8,935 bases of DNA from Lachnospiraceae bacterium (GTDB lineage: Bacteria; Bacillota_A; Clostridia; Lachnospirales; Lachnospiraceae), in assembly GCA_017958245.1 (NCBI GenBank), contig JAGDDC010000308.1:1-8935 (forward strand). The letters run 5' to 3'. Of the stretch, positions 1 through 4,817 are shown one piece after another. The position numbers were made by a program, and so were the translations under genes. The notes under the pieces were generated by a model that searched no databases, was not told the DNA's origin, and was given only the letters and a program-made list of their open reading frames with translations. The stretch's first letter is position 1. Each line of letters begins with the position of its first letter.

Positions 1-341
1 AGGATGAACCCGTTATCCTTGCCGGAGCTGAATATTTAAAGGCATATGCCATAGACTGCCTGTTTACATGTTTCCTCTTCTGCTTCATCGGATTCTTCAA
101 CGGGATGGAGTATACAAGATTTGTTATGATCCAGGGCGTAGTCGGAGCTTTCCTTGTCAGGATCCCCGTGTCCTATATAATGAGTAAACAGGAGCCGGTA
201 TCACTTTTCCATATAGGACTTGCGACACCATGTTCGACGGTCACTCAGATCGCAATGTGTTTTATCTGCCTTTTGATCCTAAAAAGGAAGTTAAGTAGTT
301 TTGGATACCGCAAACATTCGGAAGACAGCCGGATCAGTTAA
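1..341 (+). CDS. MATE-family multidrug efflux transporter, C-terminal part (5' truncated by window)
   Basis: The reading frame is open from base 3 and gives 112 residues before the TAA at 339-341; the start lies outside the window. The fragment is very hydrophobic, with membrane segments from about CLFTCFLFCFIGFFNG, then IQGVVGAFLVRIPVSYIM, then a last helix around QIAMCFICLLIL. It ends in a short basic, hydrophilic cytoplasmic tail. The pattern of a helix ending FFNG, then RIPVSY, then a loop reading GLATP before the last helix fits the end of MATE (NorM/MepA/DinF-like) transporters, which export cationic drugs or metabolites using Na+ or H+ gradients. Substrate cannot be told from this fragment. 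The GNAT gene starts only 22 bases downstream with no terminator between, so the two may be co-transcribed. Family assignment is by recognition of the C-terminal pattern. Confidence 0.75.
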   Translation, partial: DEPVILAGAEYLKAYAIDCLFTCFLFCFIGFFNGMEYTRFVMIQGVVGAFLVRIPVSYIMSKQEPVSLFHIGLATPCSTVTQIAMCFICLLILKRKLSSFGYRKHSEDSRIS

Positions 342-363
342 TGGGGGGGGCATTTGACAGGCT

Positions 364-837
364 ATGGAACAGATCTCATTACAACACATGACCAGGGAAT
401 TATGTCATCAGATATACAAAGACTGGGAAAATGATGATTCCATCTATAATGATATGAGTTTGTTCAAGCCATTTCTTTATGACGAAGAAAAGGTAGATTT
501 ATATTTTGATTCCAAACAACAGGATCCGTCAAGAGTGCTGTTTGCGATTATGCTCGCAGATAAACCGATAGGTGAATTGCAGTTAAAGCAGATCGATATG
601 GAAACCAAGGAATGCACATTGAGCATTCATTTGCAAAATGATGCAGTTAAGGGGAAAGGATACGGAACAAAAGCAGAGCGGTTGGCGATCAAGTATGCTT
701 TTGAAGAACTGGGAATGAAGGCAGTAAATGCCGATACTATTCGGAAAAACACCAGAAGCCGGCATGTGCTGGAAAAGGTAGGTTTTCGGTTTGTTAAAGA
801 AAACGGTGATTTTAGATTCTATCGTTATGAAAGATAG
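364..837 (+). CDS. GNAT family N-acetyltransferase (RimJ/RimL-like)
   Basis: A 157-residue protein of normal length for a single GNAT domain. These enzymes transfer acetyl from acetyl-CoA to an amine of a small molecule or protein N-terminus. The CoA-binding motif A is visible at about 94-104 (AVKGKGYGTKA, matching the Q/R/KxxGxG/A loop). The later N129...VLEKVGF block (about 129-141) is the usual NxxSxxVxEKxGF helix and strand of the Acetyltransf_3 type. The N-terminal half has the acidic and aromatic substrate-lobe pattern of that subfamily. There is an in-frame TGA at 355-357, so ATG 364 is the first possible start. Its ribosome binding site is poor: an 8-G run at 343-350 lies 13 bases upstream. 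The gene is AT-rich compared with 2088 onward, and a terminator follows directly. Substrate unknown; resistance or protein modification are both possible. Confidence 0.85.
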   Translation: MEQISLQHMTRELCHQIYKDWENDDSIYNDMSLFKPFLYDEEKVDLYFDSKQQDPSRVLFAIMLADKPIGELQLKQIDMETKECTLSIHLQNDAVKGKGYGTKAERLAIKYAFEELGMKAVNADTIRKNTRSRHVLEKVGFRFVKENGDFRFYRYER

Positions 838-840
838 AGG

Positions 841-865
841 AGCTCTTATAAAGAGAGCTTTTTTT
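841..865 (+). terminator. Intrinsic terminator after the acetyltransferase
   Basis: The stem AGCTCT (841-846) pairs with AGAGCT (854-859) around a 7-base loop and is followed by a run of seven T (859-865). It begins three bases after the acetyltransferase stop codon and probably ends the MATE/GNAT transcript. Confidence 0.8.
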
Positions 866-880
866 ATATGTGTTTAATTC

Positions 881-927
881 TTTACAATTGGACCGAACGA
901 TGCTAAACTAATCTAGCGGTATTAGTT
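881..927 (+). promoter_or_regulatory. Possible promoter with an overlapping inverted repeat
   Basis: TTTACA (881-886), a 17-base spacer and TAAACT (904-909) with a TGC extension just before it form a plausible promoter. The inverted repeat AACTAAT (906-912) / ATTAGTT (921-927), 8-base spacer, overlaps its -10 and start region and could be an operator. If active it would give a leader of about 190 bases before the toxin gene. The better toxin promoter lies at 1062-1089, so this one is uncertain. Confidence 0.35.
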
Positions 928-1061
928 GTAGACAGTCTTAATCTTTAAATCTTTTTTGTTTATTGTTAAACTCTGCAAATCCTTAGTTTTTTATTCTTTT
1001 TGGCAAATAACCCATAAAATGATTTGTGTTAAGTGTAGCATTATAGGCAGTTGTTCTGTTG

Positions 1062-1089
1062 TTGCAAAATATAACAAATATGATATAAT
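1062..1089 (+). promoter_or_regulatory. Promoter of the toxin-antitoxin operon
   Basis: TTGCAA (1062-1067), a 16-base spacer and a perfect TATAAT (1084-1089) lie just ahead of the AGGAGG ribosome binding site (1095-1100). The transcription start would fall almost on the ribosome binding site, so the leader is extremely short. An imperfect dyad TTGTT (1059-1063) / AACAA (1073-1077) overlaps the -35 box and is a natural candidate for autoregulation by the antitoxin, as is common in these modules. Confidence 0.7.
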
Positions 1090-1107
1090 AATTAAGGAGG
1101 ATATGTA

Positions 1108-1470
1108 TTGTACAGTATCGAGTTTTATGAGAACGAACGGGGAGAAAGTGATGTCAAAGATTACATCAGAGAGTTGAAAAAGAAGGCTGAGAATAATAAA
1201 GACGCAAGGATTAACCTGAATAAGATCGTTGCGTATATTGATGCTTTGGAAGAGTTAGGAACGCGAGTAGGAGAACCCGTGACAAAGCATCTTGACGGAG
1301 ACATATGGGAATTAAGACCTTTATCGAACCGGATATTGTATGCATACTATAAAGACAATATTTTTATTCTGTTACATCATTTTTTGAAAAAAAGCAGGAA
1401 AACACCGCCCGGAGAGATTGAAAAGGCAAAAACTGAGATAGACGATTACAAAAGGAGGCATGGCGTATAA
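1108..1470 (+). CDS. RelE/HigB-like (phage Gp49-like) type II toxin
   Basis: A 120-residue basic protein. The block IWELRPLSNRILYAYY (about 66-81) followed by ILLHHFLKKSRKTPPGEIEKA (about 87-107, shown here by its key parts LLHxFxKK and TPxxEIEKA) is the hallmark of the Gp49/HigB branch of the RelE/ParE superfamily. These are ribosome-dependent or free mRNA endonucleases that inhibit translation when freed from their antitoxin. The start is TTG at 1108: AGGAGG (1095-1100) sits 7 bases upstream, no in-frame ATG is close, and the nearby ATG 1103 is in another frame. The TAA stop shares one base with the antitoxin ATG, so translation is coupled. Toxin-first order is typical of HigBA-type modules. 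Activity has not been shown from sequence; the family call is firm. Confidence 0.88.
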   Translation: MYSIEFYENERGESDVKDYIRELKKKAENNKDARINLNKIVAYIDALEELGTRVGEPVTKHLDGDIWELRPLSNRILYAYYKDNIFILLHHFLKKSRKTPPGEIEKAKTEIDDYKRRHGV

Positions 1471-1739
1471 TGAGCACATGGAAAGAATTCAGAAAGGAAC
1501 TCGATCTTTCTGACGAAGATGAGCGAGTTGTTGAGCTTGAAAAAGAATTGATCAGGACCATGGTTTCTATACGCGAAGAACAGGGCTTGACTCAGACGGA
1601 ACTCTCAAAAAGATGCGGAATTAAACAACCGATGCTGGCGCGAATGGAGAAGAACGTCCACTCACCGCAGTTAGACAGTCTTCTACGTGTTTTAACTCCG
1701 CTGGGATATACTTTGCAGATCATTCCACTTGAAAGATAA
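1470..1739 (+). CDS. XRE-family helix-turn-helix antitoxin (HigA-like)
   Basis: An 89-residue protein with an acidic N-terminal helix region (about 1-36) and a Cro/C1-type helix-turn-helix at about 37-60 (GLTQTELSKRCGIKQPMLAR, then MEKN). The C-terminal end reads GYTLQIIPLER, as in many HigA-type antitoxins. It should bind and neutralise the upstream toxin and repress their shared promoter at 1062-1089. ATG 1470 overlaps the toxin TAA by one base. AGGAGG at 1453-1458, inside the toxin gene, is 11 bases upstream, a little far but the best site. Length and arrangement match two-gene HigBA-like systems. No good intrinsic terminator for this strand follows; a stem without a T-run sits at 1784-1809. 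Confidence 0.87.
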   Translation: MSTWKEFRKELDLSDEDERVVELEKELIRTMVSIREEQGLTQTELSKRCGIKQPMLARMEKNVHSPQLDSLLRVLTPLGYTLQIIPLER

Positions 1740-1783
1740 TACCCCGAACCGTCCAAAGCCACGAGGAACCCTTGACTTTTCTC

Positions 1784-1809
1784 GGGAGATTCTGATTCTT
1801 TAATCTCCC
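1784..1809. repeat. Perfect 8-bp inverted repeat downstream of the antitoxin
   Basis: GGGAGATT (1784-1791) and AATCTCCC (1802-1809) pair around a 10-base loop, 45 bases after the antitoxin stop. No T-run follows on either strand, so it is not a standard intrinsic terminator. It could still stabilise the 3' end of the toxin-antitoxin mRNA. Confidence 0.5.
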
Positions 1810-1830
1810 TTGCTGTTCAAAGACCGGTTT

Positions 1831-1850
1831 AAAAACACCACAGATGGTGT
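1831..1850 (-). terminator. Possible minus-strand terminator (short stem)
   Basis: Read on the minus strand, ACACCA-TCTG-TGGTGT forms a 6-bp stem with a 4-base loop followed by a further run of T (plus-strand A run 1831-1834). No minus-strand gene is found directly upstream of it, so its role is unclear. Confidence 0.35.
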
Positions 1851-1880
1851 CAAAATATGAGATCAAACTGTTCTGGTAAC

Positions 1881-1909
1881 AAAAAACCCATGGTGAAAGC
1901 CATGGGTTT
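1881..1909 (-). terminator. Strong minus-strand terminator-like hairpin
   Basis: A perfect 10-bp stem AAACCCATGG (1884-1893) / CCATGGGTTT (1900-1909) with a 6-base loop. On the minus strand it ends in six T (plus A run 1881-1886), the form of an intrinsic terminator. On the plus strand only three T follow, so it would be weak for the toxin-antitoxin operon. No minus-strand gene precedes it nearby; it may serve a small RNA or be a leftover of a lost element. Confidence 0.5.
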
Positions 1910-2007
1910 CAGACTGTAGACAAAGTGGTTCACTTTCAGACTAGCACTTATAAAAATGTTTATACCAATTATGAAAAGCATGTCATTTACGCCCCGTCAA
2001 CTTCTTC

Positions 2008-2036
2008 TTGACATTTCCCTGACGGCTTGCTAAATT
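2008..2036 (+). promoter_or_regulatory. Promoter for the HExxH-protein/purine operon
   Basis: A consensus TTGACA (2008-2013), an ideal 17-base spacer and TAAATT (2031-2036, four of six matches to TATAAT) give a leader of about 45 bases before ATG 2088. GTCAA/TTGAC overlaps the -35 and CCGTCA/TGACGG flanks it, so operator function is possible. I do not recognise a purine-repressor box or a purine riboswitch here. Confidence 0.6.
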
Positions 2037-2087
2037 GGCATAAAGACCCTTTATGACCATGCCCACAACGAAAGGCGCAGCCTCACC

Positions 2088-2696
2088 ATGAAGATCAACG
2101 GGTTCGGATACGAAAACTACATAGGAAACACCCCGTCCCTTAAGGCGCCTTCCGGCAATCAGGTCGCTTCGCCTTCTAAAGCACCACTTGGGACAGGCCC
2201 TGCCGCGCCCTTGGGAGGCAAGCCTAAAGCGAACGTCCCCACGAGGGAGGTCTCGCCCTATGCCGTCACGAACGAAGCAGAGGCCAGAGAAGCGGGGCTC
2301 AGCGAAGGCCAGATCCGCGGGCTCAAAAAGTCAGGTCAGATCGAGTGCGCGACCTGTGCGAGCCGTATGTATCAGGACGGCTCCGATGAAAACGTATCCT
2401 TCAAATCCGCCGCCCACGTCTCGCCTAACGCGGCAGGTGCGGCAGTTAGGAGCCACGAGGGCGAGCACGTCTCAAACGCCTACAAAAAAGCCTTCATGAA
2501 CAACGGCAAGGTCTTGCGCGCATCCGTGTCGATCCATATGTCCATTTGCCCCGAATGCGGGCGCAGCTACGTCTCGGGCGGGACAACATCGACCTCCATA
2601 GTGTATTTTGGCGACAACAACGACAGCTCAGGCAGCCGTCTGAGCATGGATGAGGCAGCGGGGATAAAGGGCAGATACATGGACGAAAGGATATGA
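2088..2696 (+). CDS. Small putative zinc metalloprotease-like protein with HExxH and two CxxC motifs (SprA-related-like)
   Basis: A 202-residue protein of unproven function. Residues 1-60 are rich in Pro, Ala, Gly and Lys, probably disordered; no signal peptide or membrane segment is seen. The conserved-looking core starts near 61. It holds CATC (C87, C90), then YQDGSD and VSF, then VRSHEGEHVSNAY with an HExxH motif (H123, E124, H127), then CPEC (C154, C157) followed by GRSYVSGGTT. HExxH is the zinc-binding and catalytic motif of zincin proteases, and the paired CxxC motifs could bind a second, structural metal. The VRxHExEH pattern recalls SprA-related proteins (VRAHEQAH) and hypothetical proteins of Clostridia; this is from memory of the families. 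The start is ATG 2088 behind a weak AAAGG. It shares strand and promoter with the purine genes, 37 bases ahead of the first. Confidence 0.6.
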   Translation: MKINGFGYENYIGNTPSLKAPSGNQVASPSKAPLGTGPAAPLGGKPKANVPTREVSPYAVTNEAEAREAGLSEGQIRGLKKSGQIECATCASRMYQDGSDENVSFKSAAHVSPNAAGAAVRSHEGEHVSNAYKKAFMNNGKVLRASVSIHMSICPECGRSYVSGGTTSTSIVYFGDNNDSSGSRLSMDEAAGIKGRYMDERI

Positions 2697-2701
2697 TCAT
2701 A

Positions 2702-2719
2702 TCCGGGCAAATGCCCGGA
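2702..2719 (+). promoter_or_regulatory. Intercistronic hairpin ahead of the IMP cyclohydrolase gene
   Basis: TCCGGGC (2702-2708) and GCCCGGA (2713-2719) form a 7-bp GC-rich stem with an AAAT loop, six bases after the upstream stop. No T-run follows, so it is not a terminator. Its right arm covers most of GGAG (2717-2720), the only ribosome-binding-like bases ahead of ATG 2734, so it could tune translation or protect the mRNA after processing. Confidence 0.45.
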
Positions 2720-2733
2720 GATCGGGTGAAGAC

Positions 2734-3495
2734 ATGCAGGACACATACAGCAGCAAAGCAAAAACGATAGCGGAGACACTCTCAGGCAACAGGTATCCGG
2801 GCAGGGGGATATTGCTCGGAGTATCACCCGACGGAAGGAAGGCCGTGACGGTCTACTTCATCATGGGAAGAAGCGAGAACAGCAGAAACAGAGTCTTCAT
2901 TGAGGAGGGGAGGACGCTGAAAGTCATACCCTTCGACGAGACCAAGGTCCAGGATCCGTCGCTTGTCATCTACACTGCAAGAAGATGCGAAGGCAACATG
3001 CTCATAGTCACAAACGGAGACCAGACGGACACCATAGCTGATGCCTGCTTTGACAGAACATTTGAAGAGGCTCTTTTTACAAGGACCTTTGAGCCCGACC
3101 CGCCTATCTTCACACCGAGGATCAGCGGCATGACAGAGCTTCCCGGAGCGGGAGCAAAGAGCGCAGCGGGGTCCGGGGATGCGGGAGAGCGGAAGGTCTC
3201 ATATAAGCTTAGCATCCTGAAGAGATCGGACAGCGACGAAGCGGCAAGGTTCTTCTACAACTACCCCGGCGTGCCCGGCGTCGGTCACCTGATCCACACC
3301 TACGGATGCGGTGACGACCCTTCGGTGAGCTTCTTTGGGGAGCCAAAGAAAGTAGCGATCGGGGATGACATATCGGGCTTTGCACGTGAAGTCTGGGACG
3401 CACTCGACGCGGACAACAGAGTCTCGCTCTTTGCGGCTTACACCGATATCGAGACGGGCGAGGAAGAAACCGTCGTCATAAACAAAAACAGATAG
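2734..3495 (+). CDS. purO: PurO-like IMP cyclohydrolase
   Basis: A 253-residue protein of the PurO-like IMP cyclohydrolase family, which closes the ring of FAICAR to give IMP, the last step of purine synthesis, in the cytoplasm. Family signatures in order: NRYPGRGI (19-26), MGRSENSRNRVF (44-55), TNGDQTD (93-99), EPDPPIFTPRISG (120-132), and YPGVPGVGHLIHTYG near 177-191. PurO has an N-terminal-nucleophile-hydrolase fold and is unrelated to the cyclohydrolase half of PurH. A Gly/Ala-rich stretch (about 137-151) between the last two blocks looks like a flexible insertion. ATG 2734 is the first start in frame after the upstream gene; its ribosome binding site is weak and partly inside a hairpin. 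The AICAR transformylase gene follows 34 bases later, which strongly supports the assignment. The symbol follows archaeal usage. Confidence 0.88.
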   Translation: MQDTYSSKAKTIAETLSGNRYPGRGILLGVSPDGRKAVTVYFIMGRSENSRNRVFIEEGRTLKVIPFDETKVQDPSLVIYTARRCEGNMLIVTNGDQTDTIADACFDRTFEEALFTRTFEPDPPIFTPRISGMTELPGAGAKSAAGSGDAGERKVSYKLSILKRSDSDEAARFFYNYPGVPGVGHLIHTYGCGDDPSVSFFGEPKKVAIGDDISGFAREVWDALDADNRVSLFAAYTDIETGEEETVVINKNR

Positions 3496-3506
3496 AAAGG
3501 ATCCAT

Positions 3507-3533
3507 ATGCCTTCGGCAAGGTACGAGAAATGA
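3507..3533 (+). CDS. Possible 8-codon leader ORF coupled to the AICAR transformylase
   Basis: After the purO stop (3493-3495), AGAAAGGA (3494-3501) sits 5 bases ahead of ATG 3507, which encodes MPSARYEK. Its TGA (3531-3533) overlaps the ATG of the transformylase (3530-3532) as ATGA, the usual form of translational coupling. The best ribosome binding site in the gap therefore serves this mini-ORF, while the large gene has only AAGG at 3518-3521. It may be a coupling leader or chance. Confidence 0.3.
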   Translation: MPSARYEK

Positions 3534-4714
3534 TAGATTTTGAACTCAAATACGGTTGCAACCCCAACCAGAAACCCGCAAAGATCTACATGGAGGACGG
3601 CTCGGCCCTCTCGATAGAGGTGTTGAACGGAAGGCCCGGATACATAAACTTCCTCGATGCCTTCAATTCATGGCAGCTTGTGAAGGAACTGAGGGCAGCG
3701 ACTTCGCTTCCCTGCGCGACTTCCTTCAAACACGTAAGCCCGACGTCGGCAGCAGTCGGCAAGGTGCTCCCTGACAGCCTCAAGAAGGCCTGCTTTGCGA
3801 CGGACATCGAGGGACTGGATGATTCACCCCTGGCCTGTGCGTACGTGAGAGCGAGGGGAGGAGACAGGCTGTGCTCCTACGGCGACTGGGTGGCACTCTC
3901 GGACACCTGTGACGTGCTCACGGCAAAGCTCATAAAAAGGGAGGTTTCGGACGGCGTGATCGCGCCGGACTACGAGCCTGAGGCACTTGAGATCCTAAGA
4001 GAGAAGAGAAACGGAACCTACAACGTAGTAAAGATAGACAGAGACTATGTCCCGAAGGAGACCGAGAAAAAGCAGGTGTTCGGTGTGACCTTCGAGCAGG
4101 GCAGGAACAATTCGGTGATAGACGAGAAACTCCTTGCAAACACAGTGACGAACAAAAAAGCTTTCCCTGAGGACGCAGTCACCGACCTGATCGTCGCGAT
4201 GATAACCCTCAAATACACCCAGTCAAATTCAGTGTGCTACGCCTATGACGGCCAGTCGATCGGCGTGGGAGCGGGGCAGCAGTCGAGGATCCATTGCACG
4301 AGGCTCGCGGGAGACAAGGCAGACACCTTCTTCCTCAGACAACATGAAAAGGTCCTCTCACTTCCCTTCAGGGGGGACGTGAAAAGACCTGTTCGTGACA
4401 ACGTGATCGACAGCTTTATAAACCACAACGAGGAAGACGTGTGCGCTGAGGGCATATGGCAGAAGTACTTTACCTCAAGACCCGATCCGCTCACGGACGC
4501 CGAGAAAAGAGCGTACCTTGACACGATCACGGGTGTCTCGCTCGCATCCGATGCCTTCTTCCCCTTCGGTGACAACATAAAGAGGGCTGCCTTAAGCGGC
4601 GTGAAGTACGTAGCCCAGCCGGGCGGCTCGATCCGCGATGACGACGTGATCGAAGCGGCAAATGAGCGCGACATGGTCATGGCTTTCACCGGCTTGAGGC
4701 TCTTCCACCACTGA
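3530..4714 (+). CDS. Stand-alone AICAR formyltransferase (C-terminal PurH domain as a separate protein)
   Basis: This 394-residue enzyme transfers formyl from 10-formyltetrahydrofolate to AICAR, giving FAICAR. Motifs of the AICARFT domain appear in order: KYGCNPNQ (7-14, the family's RYGxNPHQ), SFKHVSP (65-71, including the catalytic Lys-His pair K67-H68), KYTQSNSVCYA (228-238), IGVGAGQQSRIHCTRLAG (244-261), DAFFPFGDNI (341-350), VAQPGGSIRD (361-370) and FTGLRLFHH at the end. The N-terminal MGS-like cyclohydrolase domain of bifunctional PurH (about 190 residues) is absent. This is not a truncation: the protein begins normally and the missing activity is provided by the PurO-like gene just upstream. 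Stand-alone forms have been called PurV in work on archaea. ATG 3530 has AAGG 8 bases upstream and overlaps the end of an 8-codon ORF. The gene converges with the ABC operon. Confidence 0.93.
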   Translation: MIDFELKYGCNPNQKPAKIYMEDGSALSIEVLNGRPGYINFLDAFNSWQLVKELRAATSLPCATSFKHVSPTSAAVGKVLPDSLKKACFATDIEGLDDSPLACAYVRARGGDRLCSYGDWVALSDTCDVLTAKLIKREVSDGVIAPDYEPEALEILREKRNGTYNVVKIDRDYVPKETEKKQVFGVTFEQGRNNSVIDEKLLANTVTNKKAFPEDAVTDLIVAMITLKYTQSNSVCYAYDGQSIGVGAGQQSRIHCTRLAGDKADTFFLRQHEKVLSLPFRGDVKRPVRDNVIDSFINHNEEDVCAEGIWQKYFTSRPDPLTDAEKRAYLDTITGVSLASDAFFPFGDNIKRAALSGVKYVAQPGGSIRDDDVIEAANERDMVMAFTGLRLFHH

Positions 4715-4751
4715 TCATTTGCGGCGTGACCTTCCCGCAGTTCAATTAACC

Positions 4752-4817
4752 GCCTTATGCCGGCCTTAAGCCGTTCTTACGATGTCCTTACGCAGCTCTT
4801 ACGCCGTCCTTGCGGAA
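4752..4817. repeat. Degenerate 11-bp tandem repeat, six units, at the convergent junction
   Basis: Units begin at 4752, 4763, 4774, 4785, 4796 and 4807. They read GCCTTATGCCG, GCCTTAAGCCG, TTCTTACGATG, TCCTTACGCAG, CTCTTACGCCG and TCCTTGCGGAA, with a near-constant CTTA core. The array crosses the stop codon of the minus-strand permease (TAA at 4801-4799 is the core of unit five) and fills most of the gap between the two convergent genes. Because 11 is not a multiple of three, the minus-strand TAA cores fall in all three frames. No intrinsic terminator with a T-run is seen in the gap; only a weak TGCGG/CCGCA pair (4720-4739) is present. Confidence 0.6.

Larger units (their letters stand above)
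1740..2087. other. Gene-free, hairpin-rich interval
   Basis: No convincing gene is seen in these 348 bases. They contain five inverted repeats: GGGAGATT/AATCTCCC (1784-1791, 1802-1809), ACACCA/TGGTGT (1835-1840, 1845-1850), AAACCCATGG/CCATGGGTTT (1884-1893, 1900-1909), AAAGTG/CACTTT (1922-1927, 1931-1936) and GTCAA/TTGAC (1997-2001, 2008-2012). There is also a direct repeat TTTCAGACT (1907-1915 and 1934-1942) and a rightward promoter (2008-2036). The base composition changes here from AT-rich to GC-rich, so the interval may mark an old insertion boundary. Confidence 0.6.

Noticed and set aside
354..382. TTGACA at 354-359 as a promoter for the acetyltransferase
   Set aside because: No -10 element occurs at the proper distance, and any start site would fall inside the gene.
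341..390. Phase-variable fusion through the G8 tract joining the ATG at 341 to the acetyltransferase
   Set aside because: An in-frame TGA at 355-357 precedes the acetyltransferase ATG, so no change in tract length could fuse the frames.
956..1177. 73-codon plus-strand frame overlapping the toxin start
   Set aside because: It runs through the toxin promoter and ribosome binding site in another frame. The protein is Cys/Lys-rich without family features, and AGGAGG serves TTG 1108 with better spacing than the out-of-frame ATG 1103.
927..1922. Shared octamer TGTAGACA at 927-934 and 1915-1922 as ends of an inserted element
   Set aside because: An eight-base match over a kilobase is too weak, there are no inverted ends or target duplications, and no transposase or integrase lies between.
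1983..2060. Minus-strand 25-codon frame (Lys-rich end NVKKKLTGRK) that lies upstream of the minus-strand terminators
   Set aside because: It has no ribosome binding site, overlaps the plus-strand promoter, and I do not recognise the peptide. It could be a remnant but cannot be supported.
2040..2087. Purine riboswitch ahead of the purine operon
   Set aside because: The leader from the predicted start site is only about 45 bases and lacks the three-way-junction pattern of purine riboswitches.
4243..4689. Long minus-strand open frame (148 residues) opposite the AICAR transformylase
   Set aside because: It lies entirely inside a gene with full family motifs, has no recognisable domain, and is a by-product of GC-rich codons on the other strand.
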